NCBI RefSeq assembly: GCF_000424465.1 | Contig: NZ_KE384197.1 | Coordinates: forward strand, 17,394-81,393 | Direction of reading: 5' to 3' | DNA: 64,000 bases | From: Butyrivibrio hungatei NK4A153 | GTDB taxonomy: Bacteria > Bacillota > Clostridia > Lachnospirales > Lachnospiraceae | Shown here: positions 35,946 to 44,237 of the stretch, one piece after another | How positions within the stretch are numbered: position 1 is the stretch's first letter | How the letters are laid out: every line of letters begins with the position of its first letter | Program-made: the position numbers and the translations under genes | Notes under the pieces: model-generated | Database searches by the model: none | What the model was told of the DNA's origin: nothing | The model's input: the letters and a program-made list of their open reading frames with translations, nothing else

Positions 35946-35979
35946 GCCGAAAGAGCAGTCGCTGTCTGCAACTGCTCTC
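35946..35979 (-). terminator. Terminator after pflA
   Basis: AGAGCAGT/ACTGCTCT stem; minus-strand tail TTCGGCTTATTTT is only moderately T-rich. It separates pflA from pflB. Confidence 0.6.
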
Positions 35980-35985
35980 CTGAAA

Positions 35986-36714
35986 TTATTTCCCATTTAA
36001 AATTTTCATTGCGTTATCAACTCTCTCTTTTGAAGGAGATTTGACACCGTCAAGCTTATACGGTATTCCAAGCGTCTCAAACTTATGCTGTCCCATTGAA
36101 TGATAGGGAAGAACCTCGATTTTTTTCACATTGGAAAGTGTCTCTATAAACTCTCTTGTCTTCTTGAGATATTCATCATCATCGGTTATTCCGGGCACGA
36201 GTACGTGGCGGATCCATATGGGCTTGGAAATATCCGACAGATACCTAAATCCATCGAATATATTATCATTCGGAAGCCCCGTGAGCTCTATATGCTCATC
36301 CCTGTCGATGTGCTTGATATCAACAAGCAGAAGATCCGTATACTTCATCAGTTCCTCAAATTTGGAAAAGAAAGGCTCCTCACGCGTAAAAGGCTGAAGT
36401 GCCGTATCTATACACGTGTTTATTCCGCGCTCTTTGGCCTTCTTAAACAGTTCGATCAAAAAGTCTATCTGAAGAAGCGGCTCTCCGCCACTTACAGTTA
36501 TTCCGCCTTCCTCTCCCCAGTAACTTCTGTATCTCTCAGCAAAATCAAGAAGTTCATCGGGAGTACGCATATCTTCCGAATTTGGATCCCATGTATCGGC
36601 ATTGTGACAGTATTTACATCTTAATTTGCATCCCTTAAGGAACACAATAAATCTGATTCCCGGTCCATCTACGGAACCGAATGTTTCTATTGAATGAATT
36701 GCACCTTTAACCAT
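35986..36714 (-). CDS. pflA: Pyruvate formate-lyase activating enzyme
   Basis: 242 residues, radical SAM. The CX3CX2C cluster motif is KGCKLRCKYCHNADTW near residue 33, and the GGE SAM-binding motif is in TVSGGEPLLQ near residue 75. Generates the glycyl radical on PflB. Follows the FNR-like gene by 38 bases. Confidence 0.97.
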   Translation of the reverse strand: MVKGAIHSIETFGSVDGPGIRFIVFLKGCKLRCKYCHNADTWDPNSEDMRTPDELLDFAERYRSYWGEEGGITVSGGEPLLQIDFLIELFKKAKERGINTCIDTALQPFTREEPFFSKFEELMKYTDLLLVDIKHIDRDEHIELTGLPNDNIFDGFRYLSDISKPIWIRHVLVPGITDDDEYLKKTREFIETLSNVKKIEVLPYHSMGQHKFETLGIPYKLDGVKSPSKERVDNAMKILNGK

Positions 36715-36752
36715 TATTACTCCGTTTCATAAAATATCTTAAAAAGATAAAT

Positions 36753-37514
36753 TTACTGATAAATGTATATTTCTCTAAGGGCATCTCTGTCGAGCACCCT
36801 GATCTTGGCATGTCCGACTCGCTCAATAAGCCCGCTCTTTTCCATCTCCCTGAGTTTCCTGCTGACAGTCTCTGTTCGAAGATTTACACTTGCGGCAATG
36901 TCATCGAGTTTTAATACTATGTCATCGCCCACACTCCTGTCAACTCTGTACATCAAAAAGCCCGCCAGTCTGGCCATCGGGTCTTTTGTGGAAAGAAGCA
37001 TGTTTCTCTCATTGGCATCGTGGAGTTTTTTGCTCAAAAGAATGATGATATTCATAGCAGCCGAAGGATCGTCCACAACTTTAATGAAATCATCCCTGTG
37101 TATCTGGCAAATAGAAGCATTTGTAAGGCAAACCGCAGAATAAGGATAAATACTGCCATCCAAAAACATGCCTTCCCAAATGATGTCATGATCTGCAAGA
37201 ATCGTTATGATCTGCTCTCTTCCGAGAGAATCGTATCTGCAAAGCTTAACTCTTCCTTTTCGTATTATGCATATGGAATCAACGGGTTCGCCTTCTCTGA
37301 AAAGATAACTGTTCTTCTTGAGAGTCTCATGAACAGAATGCTCCATAAGGCTTACCTGCGCATTTACAGGAAGTCCCTCGATAATAGGGACACTCGCAGT
37401 GCATAGTCCACCGCACTCCTCACAGATATTGAGCCCTATGATTCCTCTTTTTAGCTCTTCTGCCTGGCTCCGGCCCTGATATATTCCTTTTTGTATCTCT
37501 TTCTTATCATTCAT
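36753..37514 (-). CDS. FNR-like redox-responsive transcription regulator (Crp/Fnr family)
   Basis: Start taken at 37514 (ATG); no strong ribosome site is seen, so nearby TTG or upstream codons are possible. 253 residues. N-terminal Cys cluster CEECGGLC (Cys31, 34 and 38), and a fourth Cys136 in NASICQIH aligns with the Cys122 site of E. coli FNR (SMVCEIP), indicating an oxygen-labile Fe-S sensor. The cyclic-nucleotide-type barrel follows and the C-terminal winged helix has a recognition helix RTETVSRKLREM with the Glu/Ser/Arg triad that reads TTGAT. The perfect FNR box is before pflB, 843 bases away. Confidence 0.9.
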   Translation of the reverse strand: MNDKKEIQKGIYQGRSQAEELKRGIIGLNICEECGGLCTASVPIIEGLPVNAQVSLMEHSVHETLKKNSYLFREGEPVDSICIIRKGRVKLCRYDSLGREQIITILADHDIIWEGMFLDGSIYPYSAVCLTNASICQIHRDDFIKVVDDPSAAMNIIILLSKKLHDANERNMLLSTKDPMARLAGFLMYRVDRSVGDDIVLKLDDIAASVNLRTETVSRKLREMEKSGLIERVGHAKIRVLDRDALREIYIYQ

Positions 37515-37533
37515 AAACAAATACCGACTCTCA

Positions 37534-38094
37534 TTACTCCTTCGACCATAAGTAGCAATACGCCTGCGTCCTTGCAGCAAAAGGCTGAGTCTTAAGCAGT
37601 TCTCTTACTTCTTTTTTGGTATACCAGCCGGGTACTATCTCTTCCAATGTCGAGCTGCTTTTTGAAAAAGTTCCCGCCGCCTTTCCGACGCAGCAAAGGT
37701 TCTTTTCATTTGAGAAACCGACTGCACTGTAACTTTCGCCAATCCACTCGTCAATACTGATTATATCAAGTCCTGTTTCTTCCTTGAGTTCTCTTCTTGC
37801 GCTCTCCTCCGGTACTTCACCGGGATCGATAAGACCTGCAGGGAAGTTGTATACCCATGCGCCCGGTGCAAGTCTGAACTCTTTGTTTATAAGTATCTTT
37901 TCCCCAGTCTCATCGTGCATGATAAGCACAACTGCATCGATCTTGTTGTTGTGAATATCGTCATATCCCTTGAGATCGGGATTTCTGCTGATTATCTCGT
38001 ATGTCTTATCCTTGTTATCAACAGTTTTGTAATGAAGGTCGTAGCGGGTAATGAACTCGCCCTGCTCCTTTTTCTCTAAGTACTGAAATTCCAT
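37534..38094 (-). CDS. Nudix hydrolase, ADP-ribose pyrophosphatase-like
   Basis: 186 residues. Nudix box GLIDPGEVPEESARRELKEETGL is complete (GX5EX7REUXEEXGU), preceded by GAWVYNFPAG. Probably cleaves ADP-ribose or another NDP-X. Lies 17 bases after the Na/Pi cotransporter gene and 19 before the regulator, so in one transcript with them. Confidence 0.93.
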   Translation of the reverse strand: MEFQYLEKKEQGEFITRYDLHYKTVDNKDKTYEIISRNPDLKGYDDIHNNKIDAVVLIMHDETGEKILINKEFRLAPGAWVYNFPAGLIDPGEVPEESARRELKEETGLDIISIDEWIGESYSAVGFSNEKNLCCVGKAAGTFSKSSSTLEEIVPGWYTKKEVRELLKTQPFAARTQAYCYLWSKE

Positions 38095-38111
38095 AAATAA
38101 TCACTCCTGCA

Positions 38112-39911
38112 TTAAAACTTAACAGAAGGAAGCTGATATTTTCTCTCGTAGAAATCAACTGCCTGCTCAAAGCCTTCTCTTTTATCCGCTTTGAGCGTTT
38201 CCAAATACTCGTGTGCATCGTACGCATCATCATGCACCTCAATAACGCCTACGGCGATGTTGCTGCAGTGATCTGCGATACGCTCATAATCTGTTCCGAT
38301 ATCACTAAGGTCAAAGCCCTGCTCAATGGTACACTTGCCCTTGCGAAGCCTTCTCACATGACGCCTTTTTATCTCTTTCTGAATGCCGTCAATCGCTTCC
38401 TCGAGAGGCTCTATAGACTTTGCTATCTCGACATCACGTGTTTCAAACGCTTTTATAGACATATCCACGATCTCTTTTACCGCTGATGCGAATATATCCA
38501 TCTCTATCTGACCCTTCTGGGTAAACTCTCTCTTATTCTCCGCCATACCCTGAGCTTTCTGCATGATGTTGAGAGCATGATCGCTTATTCTCTCATAGTC
38601 GGTGATGCAATGAAGAAGCATTGTGAGTGTATGGCTGTCTTCGGGAGCAAGATGATGGTTGTTTATCTTCATAAGATAAGTTCCAAGCTGGTCCTCGTAC
38701 TGATCGACTTTGCGTTCAAGATAATCGACATCCTGCGCCACTTCATCTTTGTAATCCGTAATAAGTGAAACTGCCTTATCAAGGGCATCTTTTGACATAT
38801 TTGCCATCTCGACCGCAGCAAGTCTGGCCTGTTCAAGCGCAAAAGGAGGGTTCGCAAGAAAAAGAGGATCCAAAGTTCTGATTCCCTGCTGCTCTTCCTG
38901 CTCTTTTTTCTCCTTATCATCTATAGGAATAGAGCTGAGTGCGAGATTTACAAGCACCCCTGAGAAAGGAAGCATAAGGGGAGTTGCAATAAGATTAATA
39001 AGTGTATGTATCCCCGGAATTCCCGCAAGTCCGACTTCCCGGTGCATAAATGAGAAATTCATCACAGCATTCAAAGAATAAAAAATTATCATAAACAGTA
39101 ATGCTTTTATGAAGTTGAAATACAAGTGCATAAGAGCTGTTCTCTTACCGTTCTTGTTTGCGCCAAACGATGAAAGAATCGCTGTGATACATGTACCAAC
39201 CTCAGCGCCTACAACAACAGGTATTGCTATGTTGAAATAGACAGGTATACTTCCCGATATCGCCTGAAGCACACCGATTGTTCCGGCTGAACTCTGAATG
39301 AGCATGGTAAAAAAGATTCCGACCATGAATCCGATAAGAGGATTGCTGAACTTCATAAGAAGGCTCTTAAATCCTTCATTATCCTTTAGCGGAGCGACAG
39401 CATCAGACATACTGCTCATTCCGAACATCAAAACAGAAAATCCGAGAAGGATTGTTCCGATATTTTTCTTTTTCTCACTTTTGGAAAACATATATAGCCC
39501 GATACCTATAAGAGCCAAGAAAGGTGTGAATGACCTGGGCTTTAAGAGTTCCAGCCACAAATACTTTGTGCTGTTCAGATTATTAAGTGTAAGAATCCAT
39601 GCCGTAAATGTCGTACCAAGGTTAGCACCGAGAATAACGTTTACTGCCTGTTTAAGAGTTACGATTCCTGAATTAACAAGACCAACTACCATTACGGTAG
39701 ATGCAGATGATGATTGAACCATTGCGGTTACACCGACACCGAATAAATACGCGATAATAGGATGTTTGGTGACTTTGGCAAGCACGCTCTCAAGTCTTCC
39801 GCCTGCGGCCTTGGTAAGACCTCCGCTCATAACGTTCATCCCATACAAAAACATTGCAAGGCCTCCGATTAGCCCTGCCACCATTTTAAAACTGTCTAAA
39901 AATTCTTTCAT
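38112..39911 (-). CDS. Na+/phosphate cotransporter with PhoU domain (NptA/PNaS family)
   Basis: 599 residues. About nine membrane helices in two inverted repeats, each with the QSSS-type motif (MVQSSSASTVMVVGLVNSG near residue 65 and LIQSSAGTIGVLQAISGS near 205). The soluble C-terminal part (about 360-590) is a PhoU-like helical domain (ERISDHALNIMQK, YERIADHCSNIAVGVIEVHDDAYD). Probably Na+-dependent phosphate uptake or export. The leader has a hairpin just upstream of the start site (39912-39950). Confidence 0.93.
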   Translation of the reverse strand: MKEFLDSFKMVAGLIGGLAMFLYGMNVMSGGLTKAAGGRLESVLAKVTKHPIIAYLFGVGVTAMVQSSSASTVMVVGLVNSGIVTLKQAVNVILGANLGTTFTAWILTLNNLNSTKYLWLELLKPRSFTPFLALIGIGLYMFSKSEKKKNIGTILLGFSVLMFGMSSMSDAVAPLKDNEGFKSLLMKFSNPLIGFMVGIFFTMLIQSSAGTIGVLQAISGSIPVYFNIAIPVVVGAEVGTCITAILSSFGANKNGKRTALMHLYFNFIKALLFMIIFYSLNAVMNFSFMHREVGLAGIPGIHTLINLIATPLMLPFSGVLVNLALSSIPIDDKEKKEQEEQQGIRTLDPLFLANPPFALEQARLAAVEMANMSKDALDKAVSLITDYKDEVAQDVDYLERKVDQYEDQLGTYLMKINNHHLAPEDSHTLTMLLHCITDYERISDHALNIMQKAQGMAENKREFTQKGQIEMDIFASAVKEIVDMSIKAFETRDVEIAKSIEPLEEAIDGIQKEIKRRHVRRLRKGKCTIEQGFDLSDIGTDYERIADHCSNIAVGVIEVHDDAYDAHEYLETLKADKREGFEQAVDFYERKYQLPSVKF

Positions 39912-39914
39912 TTC

Positions 39915-39955
39915 ACCTCCATAGGCACTCTTCGTTAAGGGCTCTCTACCCTTCG
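39915..39955 (-). promoter_or_regulatory. Leader hairpin before the Na/Pi cotransporter gene
   Basis: On the minus strand ATAGGTAC...GTGCCTAT pairs around GGG...CCC, ending just before GGAGGTG. It could affect translation; low confidence. Confidence 0.3.
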
Positions 39956-40029
39956 TACCTATCCATTTTTTATCTCTATTGTTACAAATCTATTGTATAG
40001 GATGCCGTCAAAAAAAGCCACAAATAAAT

Positions 40030-40947
40030 TTAAGCACCAAATCTCAGCATCAGCCGCACGTATTCTCCATAGGTGGGTCCGCCGACCGGCTCGATCTTCT
40101 CGCCGACATACTCTCTTCCGTATATATCTTCCTCGACAGACACCGTATCCAAAACCTTAAATCCCAGTTTCTTGCACAGATTAATGGAAATCTCATTCTC
40201 GGCTTTTACAAGGGTCTGAACCTTATCAAACAAAAGGATATCCCTGCCGTAGTCAAGAACCGCCTTGCACGCCTCATAAGCATAGCCCTGCCTCTGGAAC
40301 TCTTTTCCGACAAGAAATCCAAGTTCAATATCATCAAACCCGTTCCTTACGGAGTATCCGACTCTTCCTATAACCCTGCTATCCTTACGCCTTACAAGTG
40401 TCCATACGCCAAAGCCCATAAGGCCATATACTTTCTCAATATAATCTTTCTGGTATCTCTTTTCATCTTCGGGATTCTCAAAAAGGCCTTCCATATATCT
40501 GGTCATCTCGGGATCTTTATACAGTTTATAGAACTCGTCCACATCATCAAGCGTCGTTTCCCTCACAAGGAGCCTTGAAGTCGTGAGCACTTCCCAGGGC
40601 TCACCCGCGTATCTCTGATAAGCCTTCACGAATGAATCCAAGTCGACTTCGTCAATGTCGGAAAAAATATATTTCACTCCCGGAAATTCTTCGTTCTTAT
40701 TTAATGGATGCTCCACTCCGACCACGTAGAATCCAAGCTCCGTCGCTTTTACGGTATTTTCTTTCCTGTCGGCAACGACAAGCATTTCTTTATCAGTCTT
40801 ATTATCTTTGAAAAAATCCTGTGCCCCGAACACCTCCGCTTCGATGCCACATTGATTTATATATTCTCTTGCGGATTCTAAGCTTTCAGTTACCTCACTG
40901 CTTTTCAGATTTTTTTCATCTATTACAAACGCAACCTTCTTCAGCAC
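40030..40947 (-). CDS. GNAT acetyltransferase with HAD-like N-terminal extension
   Basis: GTG start (40947) with GGAGG eight bases upstream. 305 residues. The C-terminal half (about 120-300) is a RimJ/RimL-type GNAT (LVRETTLDDVDEFYKLYKDPEMTRYM, LGFLVGKEFQRQGYAYEACKAVLDYG, with the acetyl-CoA loop in GKEFQRQGYA). The N-terminal about 110 residues, with LVVADRKENTVKATELGFYVVGVEHP, resembles a HAD-like Rossmann domain lacking catalytic Asp residues. Substrate unknown. Last gene before the small RNA candidate. Confidence 0.85.
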   Translation of the reverse strand: MLKKVAFVIDEKNLKSSEVTESLESAREYINQCGIEAEVFGAQDFFKDNKTDKEMLVVADRKENTVKATELGFYVVGVEHPLNKNEEFPGVKYIFSDIDEVDLDSFVKAYQRYAGEPWEVLTTSRLLVRETTLDDVDEFYKLYKDPEMTRYMEGLFENPEDEKRYQKDYIEKVYGLMGFGVWTLVRRKDSRVIGRVGYSVRNGFDDIELGFLVGKEFQRQGYAYEACKAVLDYGRDILLFDKVQTLVKAENEISINLCKKLGFKVLDTVSVEEDIYGREYVGEKIEPVGGPTYGEYVRLMLRFGA

Positions 40948-41060
40948 AAACTTTTCCTCCGAGAATAATTATAATACATAAAACGCCCACATTACGATAA
41001 ATGCGAGCGTTCATAATTTGTTTACAATTCATTAAAAGAATGGTTACTTCAAATCATCTT

Positions 41061-41087
41061 TTGGACATACCTGCTTGTTATTATAAT
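41061..41087 (+). promoter_or_regulatory. Promoter of the candidate small RNA
   Basis: TTGGAC (41061-41066) and a perfect TATAAT (41082-41087), 15 bases apart, on the plus strand where there is no protein gene. Confidence 0.5.
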
Positions 41088-41093
41088 ATTGTC

Positions 41094-41191
41094 AGATGAG
41101 TTGAGACAGACAATACCAATTAAACTTTTTCATAATGTGCCGGGTAAGAGAAGCTTACCCGGCATCCTCCCTTTAAAAAAGGGCTTTTTTT
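41094..41191 (+). ncRNA. Candidate small regulatory RNA with anti-Shine-Dalgarno patch
   Basis: Predicted start about 41094 from the upstream promoter. It contains an 11-bp hairpin, TGCCGGGTAAG with CTTACCCGGCA (41138-41164), then single-stranded ATCCTCC (41164-41170), then a terminator CCCTTT-AAA-AAAGGG (41169-41183) with a run of seven T (41185-41191). Total about 98 nt. No ORF. It is antisense to nothing known and opposite to the flanking genes. The CCTCC can pair with ribosome-binding sites. The same hairpins do not work as a terminator for the minus-strand crh-like gene because no T-run follows them on that strand. Confidence 0.5.
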
Positions 41192-41203
41192 AATTAATGA
41201 GTT

Positions 41204-41467
41204 TTATTTCTTCTTGTTTCCGTGAAGAAACATCTCCATGTCAGCAACTGCCGACTCTTCATCGCTTCCTTCTGCGATAACTGTTACTTCTTCTCCTGTG
41301 TTCAGACTAAGTGTCATCATTCCCATAATGCTCTTTGCATTAACTTTCTTGGACTGAGCCTCGATATGAACAGTACTCTCGTACTTACTTGCGAGCTGAA
41401 CAAGCTCAGCAACAGGTCTTGCCTCCAGTCCTCTGGGCAACTTAATCTCGATAGATTTTGTCAACAT
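41204..41467 (-). CDS. crh: Crh-like HPr homologue (Glu15, Ser46)
   Basis: 87 residues, HPr fold. The catalytic His15 of HPr is Glu15 here (RGLEARPVAE), so it cannot carry phosphate from Enzyme I in PTS transport. The regulatory Ser46 and its surroundings are intact (VNAKSIMGMMTLS), the target of HprK. B. subtilis Crh has Gln15 and likewise follows whiA (yvcL). Likely role: co-repressor of CcpA or another regulator after Ser46 phosphorylation by the HprK encoded in this cluster. It is 13 bases after whiA. Confidence 0.85.
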   Translation of the reverse strand: MLTKSIEIKLPRGLEARPVAELVQLASKYESTVHIEAQSKKVNAKSIMGMMTLSLNTGEEVTVIAEGSDEESAVADMEMFLHGNKKK

Positions 41468-41480
41468 AATAATTCCCTCC

Positions 41481-42422
41481 TCATCTCAGCTTATCCGCAA
41501 GCTCGCTCAGTTTCCTAAGCCGATGATTAACTCCTGACTTACCTACAGGCGGATCAAGATACTTGCCCAATTCAAGAAGCGTCGCATCAGGGTGTTCAAG
41601 CCTGACCTCTGCCATCTCCCGCAAGCTCTCCTGCAAGCGATTAAAACCATAAAAGTCTCTGATATATGTAATGTCCTCTATTTGCTTAGTCGCGGCATTA
41701 ACAGTCTTTGTTATATTGGCGACTTCACAATTGACTCTCCTGTTGATGGAATTTCTCATCTCTTTTACAATCCTGAGATTCTCCAGATTCATAAGACTGA
41801 TCGGAGCTTCCATTATATTCAGAAGATCAACAATACCGGAGCCTTCCTTCACATATAAAACAAAATATTTCTTTCGTCTGACTATCCTTGCCTCAATATC
41901 AAAGCTCTCTATTATCTCCTGCAACCTAAGTGCCTGATTCTCATAGTCACAGACAAATTCCAAATGATATCCCTTGTTTGGATCGCTTATGGAACCGATG
42001 CACAAGAAAGAATCGCGAATAAAGGCTCTCTTACAACATGATTTTCCTGTGATAAGCGGGCTCACCCCTTCCCCGAAAGGTCTGAGGTTCCCATCACCGT
42101 CAATCACCCTGATTGCCTTAAGACACGATTCAAGAAGTTCCCCTTCTCCCAGTACAGGCCTGTAAACACGCCCATTTACCTTGATATCGGGGGATTCTTC
42201 CAAAAAGCTAGTTCCTATATTAAATGCTTTTTTTATTAATGTAAAGAACTTTCTAATTACAGCCTCATTATCCGGCTGCAAATAAAGCATTATCGGCTTA
42301 CCGTTTTTCAGCTCAATATAGCCCGTGCTGTTAACAATGGCTGCTATCTCCGCAAGCCTGCAATGCCTCGACGCACCTATGCGTTTTGCAAGTTCTTCTT
42401 TTACGTCGGATGAAAAAGACAT
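41481..42422 (-). CDS. whiA: DNA-binding protein WhiA
   Basis: 313 residues. N-terminal LAGLIDADG-like fold (SFSSDVKEELAKRIGASRHCRLAEIAAIVNSTGYIELK) without nuclease function, and a C-terminal HTH (TLLELGKYLDPPVGKSGVNHRLRKLSELADKLR). Associated with cell division and morphology in Gram-positives. Lies between rapZ and the crh-like gene, 3 and 13 bases apart. Confidence 0.97.
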   Translation of the reverse strand: MSFSSDVKEELAKRIGASRHCRLAEIAAIVNSTGYIELKNGKPIMLYLQPDNEAVIRKFFTLIKKAFNIGTSFLEESPDIKVNGRVYRPVLGEGELLESCLKAIRVIDGDGNLRPFGEGVSPLITGKSCCKRAFIRDSFLCIGSISDPNKGYHLEFVCDYENQALRLQEIIESFDIEARIVRRKKYFVLYVKEGSGIVDLLNIMEAPISLMNLENLRIVKEMRNSINRRVNCEVANITKTVNAATKQIEDITYIRDFYGFNRLQESLREMAEVRLEHPDATLLELGKYLDPPVGKSGVNHRLRKLSELADKLR

Positions 42423-42425
42423 ATC

Positions 42426-43301
42426 TCACCTTGCCTGCTTCACATCTCTGTGTAAGAGCTTGATTCCAAACTTACCGTCTCCGGCTTTCAACCTGTTATA
42501 CAGTTCGTTGGCGATTGTTACACTTCTGTGCTGGCCACCGGTACATCCGATAGCAACAACAAGCTGATACTTACCTTCTTTGATATATCCGGGAATCAGG
42601 AATTCAAGCATATCCGTCAGCTTATCCAGGAACTGCCCACATTCCGGAAAACTTTTTACATAGTCCTGAACCGGCTTGTCATTTCCCGTCTGATGTTTGA
42701 GATCATCTATATAAAAAGGGTTCGGCAGGAACCTAACATCAAACACAAGGTCTGCGTCCGACGGAATTCCATATTTAAAACCAAATGAAAGCACCGTCAC
42801 CATAAGAGAATTGTACTCTTCGTTTCTTACAAAGATACGGTCAAGTTCTTCGCGGAGTTCTCTTGTGAGGAGCTTGGAAGAATCGATCACATAATCCGCT
42901 CTCTTTTTTACCTCCGTAAGAACCGCTCTCTCTTTGGCAATTCCGTCCTCTATACGATTTCCGATATCATTGACATTCATCGGATGAACACGTCTTGTCT
43001 CTTTATATCTCTTTATAAGAACTTCATCGCTTGCGTCCATATAAAGAACTTCAATGGGAAGTCCTCTTTCTTTCAGAGTGTCGATGATTCCCGCAACCTC
43101 TTCAAACTTCTGGCCCGCTCTTGCGTCAATTCCAAGTACGACTTTGCTGATCCCATTATCCGGCACTGCGACAAGCTCAGCAAACTTCTCTATCAGAAAT
43201 ACAGGAAGATTGTCTACGCAATAAAAACCTGCATCCTCAAGCATATGTATAGCGGTCGATTTACCACCGCCGCTCATTCCCGTAACAACTACGAATCTCA
43301 T
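42426..43301 (-). CDS. rapZ: RapZ/YvcJ nucleotide-binding protein
   Basis: 291 residues. P-loop GMSGGGKSTAIHML at the N-terminus, Walker B-like and GCTGGQHRSVTIANELY in the C-terminal domain, which binds glucosamine-6-phosphate or RNA in relatives. In the usual Firmicute order rapZ-yvcK-whiA, a yvcK gene would follow; here rapZ and whiA are directly adjacent (3 bases). Confidence 0.96.
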   Translation of the reverse strand: MRFVVVTGMSGGGKSTAIHMLEDAGFYCVDNLPVFLIEKFAELVAVPDNGISKVVLGIDARAGQKFEEVAGIIDTLKERGLPIEVLYMDASDEVLIKRYKETRRVHPMNVNDIGNRIEDGIAKERAVLTEVKKRADYVIDSSKLLTRELREELDRIFVRNEEYNSLMVTVLSFGFKYGIPSDADLVFDVRFLPNPFYIDDLKHQTGNDKPVQDYVKSFPECGQFLDKLTDMLEFLIPGYIKEGKYQLVVAIGCTGGQHRSVTIANELYNRLKAGDGKFGIKLLHRDVKQAR

Positions 43302-43313
43302 GGTTTAAACCTC

Positions 43314-44225
43314 TCAAAATTTTCCAAGCATAATAACTTCGGGCTCCAGCATCACTCCATAGGACTCGTATACCTTCTTCCTTACGTCATCAATTACTTT
43401 GTATATATCGGCCGAAGTTGCAGAATCTTTATTTATCACAAATCCGCAATGTTTCTCCGATACACATGCACCGCCCACGGTATAGCCCCTAAGTCCGGCA
43501 TCCTGGATAAGTTTACCCGCAAAATTTCCTTCAGGTCTCTTAAATGTCGATCCGGCACTGGGATACTCAAGCGGCTGTTTGTCACGTCTTCTCTGTGCAA
43601 GATCGGACATCTTTTCTATAATTGCTTCCTTCTGTCCCTTAGTAAGTTCAATAAGCACGGACAGAACGATATATTTTTTTCCTTTAATAAAACTGGTCCT
43701 GTAACCAAATTCCATGTCGTCGCATGAAAGCGTCACAAGCTCACCTTCAGGTGATATGGCCTTGACTTCCTTTACGACCTGTTTCATCTCGCCGTCATAG
43801 GCGCCTGCGTTCATGACCATCGCGCCGCCGATAGTTCCGGGAATTCCCGCAGCGAACTCAAAGCCTGCAAGTTCCCTGTCTCTTGCAAAAGAAGCTATGG
43901 CTGAATTAAGCGCGCCGGCCTCTGCCCTGATACTCGTGTCACTTTCTGCCGATACATCCGTAAAGTTCTTAAGTGAAACGACAGCTCCGTCATATCCGTC
44001 ATCTGATACAAGAAGATTGCTTCCGTTTCCGAGAATAAAATACTCTTCATTAGATTCTCTGAGCTGCTCCACAACTTTCAATAACTGCTCAGTGTCTTTC
44101 GGGCTTATAAATAAGCTCGCAGGCCCACCTGTTCTAAACGTAGTGTGCCTGCTCATGTTTTCATTTAATATGATATTTTCTTCTGAGACAATTTCTCTCA
44201 GAGCATTTACTAAATCGTTATTCAA
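43314..44225 (-). CDS. murB: UDP-N-acetylenolpyruvoylglucosamine reductase
   Basis: 303 residues, the short type II MurB. FAD-binding domain with HTTFRTGGPASLFI near residue 26, AAGIPGTIGGAMVMNAGAYDGEMK near 125 and the proton-donor Ser in SAGSTFKRPEGNFAGKLI. Cytoplasmic peptidoglycan precursor synthesis. 12 bases from glk on one side and rapZ on the other. Confidence 0.96.
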   Translation of the reverse strand: MNNDLVNALREIVSEENIILNENMSRHTTFRTGGPASLFISPKDTEQLLKVVEQLRESNEEYFILGNGSNLLVSDDGYDGAVVSLKNFTDVSAESDTSIRAEAGALNSAIASFARDRELAGFEFAAGIPGTIGGAMVMNAGAYDGEMKQVVKEVKAISPEGELVTLSCDDMEFGYRTSFIKGKKYIVLSVLIELTKGQKEAIIEKMSDLAQRRRDKQPLEYPSAGSTFKRPEGNFAGKLIQDAGLRGYTVGGACVSEKHCGFVINKDSATSADIYKVIDDVRKKVYESYGVMLEPEVIMLGKF

Positions 44226-44237
44226 AAAAATCTCCTT

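Noticed and set aside
41138..41191. Intrinsic terminator for crh on the minus strand
   Set aside because: On that strand neither hairpin is followed by a T-run; the T7 tract is on the plus strand only.
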